Below are positions 33,970-43,146 of a stretch of DNA of 64,000 bases, in pieces. Origin of the DNA: Streptomyces sp. R21 (GTDB taxonomy: Bacteria; Actinomycetota; Actinomycetes; Streptomycetales; Streptomycetaceae); NCBI RefSeq assembly GCF_041051975.1, contig NZ_CP163435.1, forward strand, positions 9,392,501-9,456,500, in the 5' to 3' direction. The translations under genes and the position numbers were made by a program. A model generated the notes under the pieces. That model ran no database searches. It saw only the letters and a list, made by a program, of their open reading frames with translations, and was not told the origin of the DNA. Positions within the stretch are counted from its first letter, which is position 1. Every line of letters starts with the position of its first letter.

Positions 33970-34362
33970 ATGACATACGGAGGCGGGGACGGTACGGGAC
34001 AGGCCGAGCGGCTCAGGGAGTACGTCACCGAGCGTGTCCTGCGGGCACCCGACTTCCCCTCGGCCGTCGCCGAGTACATCAGGGCCATGCTGACCTTCCA
34101 GCAGGCCCACCGTGTACGCCTCGCCGAGGAGACGGATCTCGACTGGGAGGACCTGGCGACCCTCTTCTCGGTGGGCCAACAGGCAGGCGTGTTCCGGGAG
34201 TTCGACGCACGCGTCATGTCCTTGGCGCTCGGCGGCGCGATCGACGCGGTGGTCGCGCACTGGCTCGACCACCCCGAGATCGACCTGACCGCGGCGGCGG
34301 ACGAACTGGAGACGTTCGCACTGAACGCCATCGAGCAGCGCGGGACGGGTTTCCCGCGCTGA
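33970..34362 (+). CDS. TetR-type C-terminal domain protein without HTH
   Basis: The 130 residues resemble the ligand-binding half of a TetR regulator: ETDLDWEDLATLFSVGQQAG, VMSLALGGAIDAVVAHWL, then ADELETFALNAI. The N-terminal helix-turn-helix of about 50 residues is missing. Only 24 bases separate it from the preceding stop and no HTH remnant can be read there in any frame. It might be a stand-alone binding protein, a regulator by heterodimerisation, or a decayed TetR. ATG 33970 is followed by a short flexible glycine-rich stretch. Confidence 0.6.
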   Translation: MTYGGGDGTGQAERLREYVTERVLRAPDFPSAVAEYIRAMLTFQQAHRVRLAEETDLDWEDLATLFSVGQQAGVFREFDARVMSLALGGAIDAVVAHWLDHPEIDLTAAADELETFALNAIEQRGTGFPR

Positions 34363-34390
34363 CACCCTCTGGGTGGGTGCGGTGGGGCGG

Positions 34391-36178
34391 TCAGTCGGCC
34401 GACGCGGTCCAGCCCACGGCCTCGATGCGTGCCGCGTCCGCCGGCCGGGCCTCGTCGAAGGCCACGTCGCCGCCCGCTTCGACCCGCAGCCCGTCGACGT
34501 ACGCTCCCCGGCCGACGTACAGCCGGTCGGTCGTGTACCGCCAGCGCAGGGTGAGGCGCCGGGCCTCGGGCAGGGCCGCGCCGAGCCGGTGCCAGACGCG
34601 GCCCGACCAGCCGGTGACCGAGCCGGTGGGATGCTCGGCGGGGTCTTCGCCGTGGTGCCGGGTGGTGAACGGGAGCGGCTGCCAGGTCGCGCCGTCGTCG
34701 GTGGAGGACTCCAGGAAGAGGGCGTCCGACTGGGGTTCGGTGTCCCACCACAGGGCGCAGCGCAGGAGTGCGGAGCCGGCCGTGGTGTCGAGCGCGGGCA
34801 GGGTGAGGGTCGCGGTGGTGGCGTTCGCCATGCCGGAGAACCAGGCGGCGCGTCCCTTGGCGGGGCGCACCGCGACGGCCCGGGCGAGGTCGTTCGCGGT
34901 GGCGACTCGGGGAGCGGAGCCGGATCGCCAATTGCGCACCGGGTGGACGGAGTTGCCGAGGACGATCAGGAACGAGTCGGTCGTCGGGTCGAGGACGAGC
35001 GAGGTTCCGGTGAATCCGGTGTGTCCGGCAGTGCGTGGGGTGGCCATCGCGCCCATGTACCAGTGCTGGTAGAGCTCGAAGCCGAGGCCGTGCTCGTCGC
35101 CCGGGAAGGCGGTGTTGAAGTCGGTGAACATCAGGTTCACCGTCTCGGGCTTCAGGATGCGCGCTGTGCCGTACACGCCGCCGTTGAGGAGCGTCCGGCC
35201 GAGGATCGCGAGGTCCCAGGCGTTGGAGAAGACGCCCGCGTGGCCCGCGACACCGCCGAGGCTGAAGGCGTTCTCGTCGTGTACCTCACCCCACACCAGG
35301 CCGCGGTCGAGCCCTGACCAGGGCTTGCGGGCGTCCTCGGTGGCGGCGATCTGCGGTCTCCAGGTGGCGGGCGGGTTGTAGCTGGTGTGGTGCATGCCGA
35401 GCGGGGCGGTGATCTCGTCGTGCAGGAGCGTGTCGAGAGTGCGGCCGGTGATCTTCTCCAGGACCAGTTGCAGAGAGATCAGGTTCAGGTCGGAGTAGAG
35501 GTACTTGGTGCCCGGCGGGTTGAGCGGTGCCTCGTCCCAGATGAGTTGGAGTTTTCCCTCGCGGGTCGGCGCGTTGTACAGGGGGATCCACGCGCGGAAG
35601 CCCGAGGTGTGTGTGAGGAGTTGGCGGATGGTGATGTCCTGCTTGCCCGCGCCCGCGAACTCCGGGAGGTACGAGGCGACCTTGGCCTCCAGCTCCAGCG
35701 CGCCGCGCTCCATCTGCTGCACGGCCAGGATCGAGGTGAAGAGCTTGGAGACGGACGCGAGGTCGAAGACCGTGTTCTCGGCCATGGGGATCTGCCGGTC
35801 GGCCGGGAACTCGAGGCCGGTGTCGGTCTTCTCGTCGTACGCCGCATAGCGCACGGCCATGCCGATCGGCTGGTGCAGGGCCACGGTGCCGCCCCGCCCG
35901 GCCAGCAGCACGGCGCCCGCGTACCAGGGGTGTTTGGGGGAGGGGCCGAGGAACGCCTCGGCGTCCGTGACGAGTTGGCGCAGATGGGCTTCCAGCAGTC
36001 CGGCGCGTTCGGCCGATCCGTGGTGGAGGGTCGGGTGCCCGGCGGTCTTCTCCGTGGCGTGAGCCGGTCCGGCGGGGAAGGGGAGGATGGCCAGGGCGCC
36101 GCCCAACGCTGCCGTGCGGCGGACCAGTTGGCGGCGGGTCGGACCGCCCGACTCTCTGCCGCCTGCGTCTTCGGTCAT
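34391..36178 (-). CDS. Tat-exported serine hydrolase of the beta-lactamase fold
   Basis: The protein has 595 residues. The N-terminal twin-arginine leader TRRQLVRRTAALGG is followed by a hydrophobic core and AHA cleavage-like site near 41. The class C/esterase-type beta-lactamase domain (about 60-430) has SxxK at S142-K145 (SVSK), the tyrosine motif YSDLN, and HTG late in the domain. The last ~150 residues form an extra beta-rich domain likely mediating cell-wall or carbohydrate contact. Related Streptomyces proteins act on peptidoglycan or esters; the substrate is not determined. Palindromes of GAAAG/CTTTC type lie just upstream of its start. Confidence 0.82.
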   Translation of the reverse strand: MTEDAGGRESGGPTRRQLVRRTAALGGALAILPFPAGPAHATEKTAGHPTLHHGSAERAGLLEAHLRQLVTDAEAFLGPSPKHPWYAGAVLLAGRGGTVALHQPIGMAVRYAAYDEKTDTGLEFPADRQIPMAENTVFDLASVSKLFTSILAVQQMERGALELEAKVASYLPEFAGAGKQDITIRQLLTHTSGFRAWIPLYNAPTREGKLQLIWDEAPLNPPGTKYLYSDLNLISLQLVLEKITGRTLDTLLHDEITAPLGMHHTSYNPPATWRPQIAATEDARKPWSGLDRGLVWGEVHDENAFSLGGVAGHAGVFSNAWDLAILGRTLLNGGVYGTARILKPETVNLMFTDFNTAFPGDEHGLGFELYQHWYMGAMATPRTAGHTGFTGTSLVLDPTTDSFLIVLGNSVHPVRNWRSGSAPRVATANDLARAVAVRPAKGRAAWFSGMANATTATLTLPALDTTAGSALLRCALWWDTEPQSDALFLESSTDDGATWQPLPFTTRHHGEDPAEHPTGSVTGWSGRVWHRLGAALPEARRLTLRWRYTTDRLYVGRGAYVDGLRVEAGGDVAFDEARPADAARIEAVGWTASAD

Positions 36179-36203
36179 CGAGAAGCCTCCCGCCGCGCCG
36201 CCT

Positions 36204-36244
36204 GAAAGTATCTTTCGGGGATCGATCTGCGGAGTGAAACTTTC
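36204..36244. promoter_or_regulatory. GAAAG-type palindromes upstream of the beta-lactamase-fold gene
   Basis: GAAAGTATCTTTC at 36204-36216 is a perfect five-base dyad, and GAAACTTTC about 20 bases further is a second, four-base dyad. They lie 26 bases or more upstream of the serine hydrolase ATG and also precede the divergent nitronate monooxygenase. Similar GAAA-TTTC operators are known for RpiR-type amino-sugar regulators, but no such regulator gene is in this window. Confidence 0.4.
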
Positions 36245-36361
36245 GTGTCAGGCGCAGGGTGTGTCAACCCCGCCCGAAGGGCGCTTTCGAGCCTCCGAGA
36301 AAACTGACGGAGCATCAGGAAACCCCTTCCCTCGTCCGGAGGACTGCGGCATCCTGCGGCC

Positions 36362-37474
36362 ATGCAGACGGAGCTGAGCAAGAAACTGGGAGTCGAGCAC
36401 GCCATCTTCGGCTTCACGCCGTTTCCCGCCGTCGCCGCGGCCATCAGCCGCGCCGGCGGGTTCGGCGTGCTCGGCGCGGTCCGCTACACCGCCCCCGACG
36501 ACCTCAAGCGGGACCTCGACTGGATCGAGGCCAACGTGGGCGGAAAGCCGTACGGCCTCGATGTCGTCATGCCCGCCAAGAAGGTCGAGGGCGTGACCGA
36601 GGCCGACGTGGAGGCGATGATCCCCGAGGGGCACCGGCAGTACGTGAAGGACACCCTCGCCAAGTACGGCGTCCCCGAACTCGCCGAGGGCGAGACGGCC
36701 GGGTGGCGCATCACGGGGTGGATGGAACAGGTCGCCCGCAGCCAGCTCGACGTCGCCTTCGGCTATCCCATCAAGCTGCTCGCCAACGCGCTGGGCTCAC
36801 CACCCGCCGACGTCGTCGAGCGTGCCCACGAGCGGAACGTGCTCGTCGCGGCCCTCGCGGGCAGCGCCCGGCACGCGCGCAAGCACGCGGAGGCGGGCAT
36901 CGACATCGTCGTCGCCCAAGGCTACGAGGCGGGCGGCCACACCGGGGACATCGCCTCGATGGTGCTCACCCCCGAAGTCGTGGACGCCGTCGACCCGCTG
37001 CCCGTACTCGCCGCCGGCGGCATCGGCAGCGGACAGCAAGTGGCCGCCGCGCTCAGCCTCGGCGCCCAAGGTGTGTGGCTGGGATCCATATGGCTGACCA
37101 CCACAGAGGCCGACATGCACTCCCGCGCGCTGACGCAGAAGCTGCTCGCCGCAGGGTCCGGCGACACCGTCCGCTCGCGCGCGCTGACCGGGAAACCAGC
37201 ACGCCAGCTGCGCACCGAGTGGACCGACGCCTGGGACGATCCGACCGGACCCGGCACGCTGCCCATGCCGCTACAGGGCCTGCTCGTCGCCGAGGCCGTC
37301 TCCCGCATCCAGAAGTACGAGGTGGAGCCGCTGCTCGGCACACCCGTCGGCCAGATCGTCGGCCGGATGAACACCGAGCGCAGCGTCCAGGCCGTCTTCG
37401 ACGACCTGACCCGGGGCTTCGAGCACGCCGTCGACCGGATCAACCGCATCGCGGGAAGGAGCGGCCAGTCGTGA
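36362..37474 (+). CDS. Nitronate monooxygenase / 2-nitropropane dioxygenase family
   Basis: This 370-residue TIM-barrel FMN enzyme has the N-terminal GVEHAIFGFTPF region, FGVLGAVRYT, and the central motif VAQGYEAGGHTGDIAS containing the catalytic histidine, then PVLAAGGIGSGQQVAAALSLGAQGVWLG binding FMN phosphate. It may detoxify nitronates or act as an enoyl reductase-like flavin enzyme. The next gene overlaps it by four bases (GTGA), so it is translated with an acyl-CoA synthetase. This suggests a lipid or acyl-CoA-linked substrate rather than simple nitroalkanes. Confidence 0.85.
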   Translation: MQTELSKKLGVEHAIFGFTPFPAVAAAISRAGGFGVLGAVRYTAPDDLKRDLDWIEANVGGKPYGLDVVMPAKKVEGVTEADVEAMIPEGHRQYVKDTLAKYGVPELAEGETAGWRITGWMEQVARSQLDVAFGYPIKLLANALGSPPADVVERAHERNVLVAALAGSARHARKHAEAGIDIVVAQGYEAGGHTGDIASMVLTPEVVDAVDPLPVLAAGGIGSGQQVAAALSLGAQGVWLGSIWLTTTEADMHSRALTQKLLAAGSGDTVRSRALTGKPARQLRTEWTDAWDDPTGPGTLPMPLQGLLVAEAVSRIQKYEVEPLLGTPVGQIVGRMNTERSVQAVFDDLTRGFEHAVDRINRIAGRSGQS

Positions 37475-39021
37475 GCACACCCCCGAACGGCTTCTGGGCC
37501 CAGGCCGCCGCCGACCCCGAGCGGACGGTCCTCATCACCCCGGACGGCGAGGAATGGACCGCCGGCCGGCTGCACTCCTGCGCCAACCAACTGGTCCATG
37601 GCCTGCGCGCCGCCGGACTGGAGCGCGGCGACGCCTTCGCCGTCGTGCTGCCCAACGGCGTGGAGTTCTTCGTCGCGTACCTCGCCGCCTCGCAGGCCGG
37701 CTTCTACCTGGTCCCCGTCAACCATCACCTCGTCGGCCCCGAGATCGCCTGGATCGTCTCCGACTCGGGTGCCAAGGTCGTCATCGCCCACGAACGGTTC
37801 GCGCAGGCCGCCCGCCACGCCGCCGACGAGGCGAAGCTTCCCGCGACGCAGCGGTACGCCGTCGGTGCGGTCGAGGGCTTCAGGCCGTACGCCGATCTCC
37901 TGGACGGACAGCCCGAGTCGCCGCCCGCCGACCGCACACTCGGCTGGGTCATGAACTACACCTCGGGCACCACCGGACGCCCCCGCGGCATCCGGCGGCC
38001 GCTGCCCGGAAAGCTTCCCGAGGAGTCCTACCTCGGCGGCTTCCTCGGCATCTTCGGGATCAAGCCGTTCGGCGGCAATGTGCACCTCGTGTGCTCGCCG
38101 CTCTATCACACGGCGGTGCTCCAGTTCGCGGGCGCGTCCCTGCACATCGGCCACCGCCTGGTGCTGATGGACAAGTGGACGCCCGAGGAGATGTTGCGTC
38201 GCATCGACGCCCACCACTGCACCCACACCCATATGGTCCCGACACAGTTCCACCGCCTGCTGGCATTGCCGGACCACATCAAACAGACGTACGACGTGTC
38301 ATCGATGCGGCATGCGATCCACGGCGCCGCCCCGTGCCCGGACCATGTGAAACGGGCCATGATCGAGTGGTGGGGCCACAGCGTCGAGGAGTACTACGCA
38401 GCCAGTGAGGGCGGTGGCGCGTTCGCGACCGCCGAGGACTGGCTGAAGAAGCCCGGCACGGTCGGCAAGGCGTGGCCCATCAGTGAACTCGCCGTCTTCG
38501 ACGACGACGGCAAGAGGCTGCCGCCCGGTGAACTCGGCACCGTCTACATGAAGATGAGCACCGGCGGATTCTCGTACCACAAGGACGAGAGCAAGACGCG
38601 GAATAACCGCATCGGCGACTTCTTCACCGTCGGTGACCTCGGCTACCTCGACGAGGACGGCTACCTCTTCCTCCGCGACCGCAAGATCGACATGATCATC
38701 TCGGGCGGGGTCAACATCTACCCGGCCGAGATAGAGGCCGCCCTGCTCAGCCACCCCGCTGTCGCCGACGCGGCGGCCTTCGGCATCCCGCACGACGACT
38801 GGGGCGAGGAGGTGAAGGCGGTCGTCGAGCCCGCTCCCGGCCACGAACCGGGCCCGGACCTCGCTGCGGACCTCCTCGCCCACTGCGAACAACAACTCGC
38901 CGGATACAAGCGTCCCAAGAGTGTCGACTTCATCGAGGTCATGCCCCGCGACCCCAACGGCAAGCTCTACAAACGGCGGCTGCGCGATCCGTACTGGGAG
39001 GGACACGCCCGGCCCGTGTGA
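37471..39021 (+). CDS. Acyl-CoA synthetase (AMP-forming)
   Basis: The product has 516 residues from GTG 37471. The ANL motifs are MNYTSGTTGRPRGI (P-loop) near residue 160, YYAASEGGG near 308, TVGDLGYLDEDGYLFLRDR near 385, and the C-terminal lysine in NGKLYKRRLRD. The family is the FadD/cyclohexanecarboxylate- or bile-acid-CoA ligase type. It is coupled to nitronate monooxygenase. The acid it activates is not predictable. Confidence 0.85.
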   Translation: MSTPPNGFWAQAAADPERTVLITPDGEEWTAGRLHSCANQLVHGLRAAGLERGDAFAVVLPNGVEFFVAYLAASQAGFYLVPVNHHLVGPEIAWIVSDSGAKVVIAHERFAQAARHAADEAKLPATQRYAVGAVEGFRPYADLLDGQPESPPADRTLGWVMNYTSGTTGRPRGIRRPLPGKLPEESYLGGFLGIFGIKPFGGNVHLVCSPLYHTAVLQFAGASLHIGHRLVLMDKWTPEEMLRRIDAHHCTHTHMVPTQFHRLLALPDHIKQTYDVSSMRHAIHGAAPCPDHVKRAMIEWWGHSVEEYYAASEGGGAFATAEDWLKKPGTVGKAWPISELAVFDDDGKRLPPGELGTVYMKMSTGGFSYHKDESKTRNNRIGDFFTVGDLGYLDEDGYLFLRDRKIDMIISGGVNIYPAEIEAALLSHPAVADAAAFGIPHDDWGEEVKAVVEPAPGHEPGPDLAADLLAHCEQQLAGYKRPKSVDFIEVMPRDPNGKLYKRRLRDPYWEGHARPV

Positions 39022-39265
39022 GCGGGGCGCGACGACAACGCCAAGCAGGCGGGCCCTTGTCCCCGGGCGCCGCACGCAGTGGCCGTACCCCGTAAATCGT
39101 TGGCCCTCGTCCCGACTCGGCGGGATGATTCCGGGTGTCGGCTGTGCGACCGCCCGGACAGAAGGGTCGGGCAGGGGGTGCTGTCTGCCTGCCCGCCGCG
39201 GGTGGGGGTCACGCGCCGCCGACGACCTCCATGAGTGCGTTCTCCCTGCCGTGAAAGGGACTGCA

Positions 39266-40813
39266 ATGGCGTCTGCCGCGTTCGAGTCGACCGGCTCCGA
39301 GCCCGAGGTCCGCACCGCAGCCGGGGCGCTGCGCGGCACTGTGGACGCGGGGGTGGCGGTGTTCCGCGGCATCCCCTTCGCCGAGCCGCCGGTGGGCGCC
39401 CTCCGCTTCGCCGCGCCCCAGCCGGTCAGGGGATGGGACGGCGTACGCCCAGCCGTGGCGTACGGCCCGCCGCCCCCGCAGGCCGGTCATTTCGGCATGG
39501 ACGCGCTGTCGCGGGACGCGGCGGGCGCCGACTGGCTGACGGTCAACGTCTGGTCGCCCGAGCCGCGCCCCGGAGCGGGGCTTGCGGTGATGGTGTGGAT
39601 CCAGGGCGGCGCCTACAGCATCGGCATGTCCAGCCTTCCCGAGTACGACGGGGCCCGCCTCGCCCGGGACGGCGGTCTGGTCATGGTGACGTTCAACTAC
39701 CGCGTGGGCATCGAGGGTTTCGCGCACCTCGACGGCGCGCCCGCCAACCGGGGCCTGCTCGACCAGGTCGCCGCGCTGGAGTGGGTGCGTGACAACATCC
39801 GGGCCTTCGGAGGCGACCCGGGCCGGGTCACGGTCTTCGGTGAGTCGGCGGGCGGCGGGTCGGTGGCCGCGCTGCTGGCGATGCCGTGCGCGGCCGGGCT
39901 CTTCCGCAGGGCGATCGCGCAGAGTGTGCCGGGGACGTTCTTCTCACCGGCGCTCGCCGCCGACATCGCCGCCGCCTGCGCCGCCGAGCTGGGGCTGCGG
40001 CCCACAGTCGCCGACCTGTCGACCGTGGCCCCGAACGAGCTGTCCGCCGCCGGTGACGCGGTCGCCGCCAAGTCGGCCTCGTTCGCTGAGCGTTGGGGGC
40101 AGCCCGCCCACAGGTCGATCGCGTTCGCGCCCGTCGTCGATGGTGATGTCCTGCCCGTCACTCCTTGGCAGGCCCTGGCGGACGGTGCCGGCCGCGACAT
40201 CGACCTCATCGTCGGACACACCCGGGACGAGCAGCGGCTGTTCACCGTGATCGAGGGCCTGCTCGGCCAGGTGACGCAAGAGCAGGCGGAGACCGCTCTC
40301 CGGCTCTTCGCCCCGGGCCCGGACGGCGCACGCCGCTACCGCGACGCCTTCCCGGCCGCGGGCCCGGACGAGCTGTACGAACTGGTCAACTCCGACTGGC
40401 TGTTCCGCATGCCGAGTCTTCACCTCGCCACGGCGCAGATCACCGGCGGCGGGCGCGCCCACGTGTACGAACTGACCTGGCCCGCCCCGGGAATGGGGGG
40501 TGTCTTCGGCGCGTGCCACGGCCTCGACGTACCTCTCGTCTTCGGCAATCTGAGCAGCGGCCAGCCCGCCGTGCTGATCGGCGAGAGCCCCTCGCCTGCT
40601 GCGGAGGGGCTGTCCGCGGACCTCCGCACCGCGTGGACGGCCTTCGCCGCCCACGGCGACCCCGGCTGGCCCGCATACGACGTCGAGCACCGTCTGACCC
40701 GGCTCTTCGACACACGGCCGACCGTCACCGCCTACCCGGAGGAGACCTCCCGCCTCCTCTGGCAGGGCCAGTCCTTCCCCGCGCTGCCGCTGCTCGGCCA
40801 CGCGGAGATGTGA
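39266..40813 (+). CDS. Type B carboxylesterase
   Basis: This 515-residue alpha/beta hydrolase of the carboxylesterase type B family has the signature VFRGIPFAEPPVGALRF near residue 33, the nucleophile elbow FGESAGGGS near 193, and a histidine around ACHGLDVPLVFG near 415. The oxyanion region reads IQGGAYSIG in place of the common HGGG. No signal peptide is seen, so it is cytosolic. ATG 39266 follows AAAGGGA. The 244-base gap before it holds no clear gene. Confidence 0.85.
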   Translation: MASAAFESTGSEPEVRTAAGALRGTVDAGVAVFRGIPFAEPPVGALRFAAPQPVRGWDGVRPAVAYGPPPPQAGHFGMDALSRDAAGADWLTVNVWSPEPRPGAGLAVMVWIQGGAYSIGMSSLPEYDGARLARDGGLVMVTFNYRVGIEGFAHLDGAPANRGLLDQVAALEWVRDNIRAFGGDPGRVTVFGESAGGGSVAALLAMPCAAGLFRRAIAQSVPGTFFSPALAADIAAACAAELGLRPTVADLSTVAPNELSAAGDAVAAKSASFAERWGQPAHRSIAFAPVVDGDVLPVTPWQALADGAGRDIDLIVGHTRDEQRLFTVIEGLLGQVTQEQAETALRLFAPGPDGARRYRDAFPAAGPDELYELVNSDWLFRMPSLHLATAQITGGGRAHVYELTWPAPGMGGVFGACHGLDVPLVFGNLSSGQPAVLIGESPSPAAEGLSADLRTAWTAFAAHGDPGWPAYDVEHRLTRLFDTRPTVTAYPEETSRLLWQGQSFPALPLLGHAEM

Positions 40814-40894
40814 CCAACGGGCCGAACGTCGCACGGGGTTCGTGCGTCGTCGTGACGGAACGGCTTTACCCGTCACGCCAGCCCGGGGGGACCC

Positions 40895-41815
40895 ATGGAC
40901 ACCATCACGGCCCGAACAATCCATCTTCTGACGGCACTTGCCCTGTTCGCCGCGGGATCCGGCGCCCTCGTCGCCTGCGGCGAGGTCAAGGCCGAAGGCC
41001 CGGACGTCCGAGCCGCCGAGCCCGCTCCGAAGTCGAAGGCCAGGGCCCGGCAGGTCGCCGCCGCCTGGGACGGCTCCGCGGCTGCCGCCGCGTGGCGCAA
41101 GGGCTACTACCCGATGGAAGAGACCGTCCAGCTGCCCGAGCACGCCTTCCGGACCGACGCCGACAAGCGCGCCTACACGACCCACAGCTTCGTCCTGCGC
41201 GGCCAACTCCCCACCGGCTCACCGAAGAACGGGCAGGTGAAGTGGGAGAGCGGCGGCTCGCTCACGCTGCCGGTGACGGGCGCGCGGACGGCGTACGAGA
41301 CCCTGGCCAACGGCGGTGACAAGGGGTCCCACCTCACCGTGACCGGGGCGAAACTGGGCACGACGACCCTGGCCACCAGCCGCGGCCCGGCGACCGTGCC
41401 CGCCTGGCTGTTCACCCTGAAGGGCTACGACACCCCGCTCAAGCAGGTCGCGCTCCGCCCGTCGAAGCTCCCCGCGCCGCCGATCAAACCGGCCGCCGAG
41501 GTGCCCGGCGACGACCTGTGGCCACTGGACCACCTGGTGGAGGCGGCCGCGGACGGCCGGTCCGTCACGGTGATGGCCCAGCACGGAGCCTGCGACGACG
41601 GCGCAGCGGTGAACGTGCTGGAGACGGGCGGCAGCGTGGTGCTCTACGCCTCCATCACCGGCGAGAAGGACGGCGCCTGCACCGCCCAAATGCTGAGCCA
41701 GAAGGTGACGGTGAAGCTGCACCGGCCCATCGGCGACCGGATCCTCCTCGACGCGTTCACGGGCCGCCCGGTGCCGTACGGCGAGCGGCACGGGCGCTCA
41801 CCGAGTTGGAGCTGA
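40895..41815 (+). CDS. Predicted lipoprotein of unknown function
   Basis: The 306 residues begin with a signal peptide: hydrophobic TIHLLTALALFAAGSGA and then a lipobox LVAC with Cys near residue 28, so the mature protein is probably membrane-anchored outside the cell. The rest is a beta-rich soluble region with no family I recognise; it contains two cysteines (in GACDD and GACTA). The C-terminus overlaps the convergent regulator by 18 bases. It may be a small-molecule-binding or wall-associated lipoprotein. Confidence 0.65.
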   Translation: MDTITARTIHLLTALALFAAGSGALVACGEVKAEGPDVRAAEPAPKSKARARQVAAAWDGSAAAAAWRKGYYPMEETVQLPEHAFRTDADKRAYTTHSFVLRGQLPTGSPKNGQVKWESGGSLTLPVTGARTAYETLANGGDKGSHLTVTGAKLGTTTLATSRGPATVPAWLFTLKGYDTPLKQVALRPSKLPAPPIKPAAEVPGDDLWPLDHLVEAAADGRSVTVMAQHGACDDGAAVNVLETGGSVVLYASITGEKDGACTAQMLSQKVTVKLHRPIGDRILLDAFTGRPVPYGERHGRSPSWS

Positions 41816-42151
41816 ACCCGTCGGCTCGTCCTGCAACTGCCTGCCCCGCTGCGCGTCGTGCCGGGCGAGGACGGAGAGCAGGTCCGTCACGGTCAGCCCG
41901 GCCTCGGCCGGGTGCCGCAGGATGGTCCCCGGCTCGATGCGGTAGATGTTGGAGCGTCCCTGCCGGGTGTGGGAGAGATACCCCTGCTGCTCCAGATCAG
42001 AAATGATCTTCTGAACGGCGCGCTCGGTGAGTCGGCAGCGTGCAGCCATGTCGCGGATGCGGGTGCTGGGATCCTCGGCGATCGCGGCCAGTACGCGGGC
42101 GTGGTTGGTGAGGAACGTCCAACCCGTGTGGGTCTCTGGTAGTCCGTCCAT
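41798..42151 (-). CDS. Small winged-helix (MarR-like) regulator
   Basis: The 117 residues start MDGLPETHTGWTFLTNHARV. The winged helix is HARVLAAIAEDPSTRIRDMA followed by CRLTERAVQKIISDLEQQGY and a wing around HTRQGRSNIYR. Proteins of this length and start are common in Streptomyces as stand-alone repressor-like regulators. The ATG at 42151 has only a weak ribosome-binding site; GTG 42178 is an alternative. The divergent STAS-ANTAR gene and the dyad-rich interval suggest it controls that promoter. Confidence 0.75.
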   Translation of the reverse strand: MDGLPETHTGWTFLTNHARVLAAIAEDPSTRIRDMAARCRLTERAVQKIISDLEQQGYLSHTRQGRSNIYRIEPGTILRHPAEAGLTVTDLLSVLARHDAQRGRQLQDEPTGSAPTR

Positions 42152-42168
42152 GGGGCAAGGATAGGGCG

Positions 42169-42210
42169 ATACATTCACGTGTTCAAAAGGGTGAAACGCA
42201 TTTCATGTAT
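42169..42210. promoter_or_regulatory. Dyad-rich interval between winged-helix and STAS-ANTAR genes
   Basis: TGAAACGCATTTCA at 42192-42205 is a five-base dyad, and ATACAT at 42169-42174 pairs with ATGTAT at 42205-42210 as an outer dyad. The interval is AT-rich and lies over the divergent promoters. It is a candidate operator for the winged-helix regulator. Confidence 0.45.
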
Positions 42211-42283
42211 CTCTTGACGTGTGAAGCTTTGGGGCGGAATCTGTAGGAGCCAGAGACATGCGGATGCCTCGGGAGCGGCTGTC

Positions 42284-43081
42284 ATGCCAGATCTTGTGCT
42301 TTCCCTGCAGCTCGAGAGCGGAGAAGGTCGGCTCGAAGGCGAGAGCGACGCCATCCGGGCGGCGACAGCGACCGCGGCGGATGACCCGCTGCCGTCGCTG
42401 CGTATCGAGGCGCACGCGGTCGGTGACCGTGTGCTGGTGGTGGTGTCCGGCGATGTCGACATCGAGACCGACCAGGTCCTGCAGCATGCCGCTCAGAAAG
42501 CCCTGGTCCGTTCCGTCGGCGGTGTGGACCTCGATCTCAGCGGCGTCGAGTTCTGCGACTGCTCCGGTCTCAACGTCCTGCTGCGCCTGCGGCGGCGTGC
42601 TCTGGAGGACGCCAAGACCGTCGCTGTCCAAGCCGCCTCCGACTCGGTCGAGCGGCTACTGGAGGTGACGCACACGCGATCACTGTTCTCCCACGCGGAC
42701 GACACCATGACGGCCGAGGACGACCAGGACGTGCTTCCCGGTGCGAGGCCTCTCACCGCGGAGGCGGGCACACGGCCCGACGACGTCGAGGAGGACCTGG
42801 TCGCCGAAGTCGTACAACTGCGACGGGCCATGCAGACGCGGCCGATCATCGACCTGGCCCGGGGGGTCCTGATGGCCTCCTTCCGTCTGAGTGCCGAGGA
42901 GGCGTGGAAGGTCCTGGTCACGGTCTCTCAGTGCACCAACACGAAACTGCACCATGTGGCCGACGACTTGGTGGGCGCGGTCAAGGGGGAGCCGCTGCCC
43001 GAGTCGCTGCAACAGCAACTGGCCGCCGCGGTCGCCACTCACACCGCACCGCTGGAGGAGCTTCTCGACGCGCAGGCGTGA
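42284..43081 (+). CDS. STAS-ANTAR domain protein (anti-sigma antagonist/RNA antiterminator type)
   Basis: The protein has 265 residues. The STAS domain (about 40-140) carries the phosphorylatable serine in DCSGLNVLL near residue 88. After a linker comes an ANTAR domain (about 185-240) with VVQLRRAMQTRPIIDLARGV and MASFRLSAEEAWKVL. ANTAR domains bind RNA hairpins and prevent termination, while STAS domains act in partner-switching with anti-sigma kinases. The fusion therefore joins stress signalling to RNA-level control. ATG 42284 has GGGAG about nine bases upstream. A hairpin at 43109 ends its transcription. Confidence 0.82.
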   Translation: MPDLVLSLQLESGEGRLEGESDAIRAATATAADDPLPSLRIEAHAVGDRVLVVVSGDVDIETDQVLQHAAQKALVRSVGGVDLDLSGVEFCDCSGLNVLLRLRRRALEDAKTVAVQAASDSVERLLEVTHTRSLFSHADDTMTAEDDQDVLPGARPLTAEAGTRPDDVEEDLVAEVVQLRRAMQTRPIIDLARGVLMASFRLSAEEAWKVLVTVSQCTNTKLHHVADDLVGAVKGEPLPESLQQQLAAAVATHTAPLEELLDAQA

Positions 43082-43108
43082 GCGCGGCCGCTGGAAGGGC
43101 CGGTGATC

Positions 43109-43130
43109 CCGCCCCGGAGCTCCGGGGCGG
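43109..43130 (+). terminator. GC-rich palindromic hairpin between convergent genes
   Basis: A nine-base stem CCGCCCCGG (43109-43117) and CCGGGGCGG (43122-43130) with AGCT loop forms a perfect 22-base palindrome between the STAS-ANTAR and the penicillin-acylase-type gene. It can stop both transcripts. It lacks a U-tract, as usual in Streptomyces. Confidence 0.6.
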
Positions 43131-43146
43131 AACCACAGCCGTGCGG

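Noticed and set aside
32362..34365. Minus-strand frame across the FAD oxidoreductase and TetR-C genes
   Set aside because: Crosses two plausible plus-strand genes and shows no domain; typical high-GC shadow.
40830..40846. Hairpin CGCACG/CGTGCG after the carboxylesterase as terminator
   Set aside because: Only a six-base stem with five-base loop and no tract; too weak to claim.
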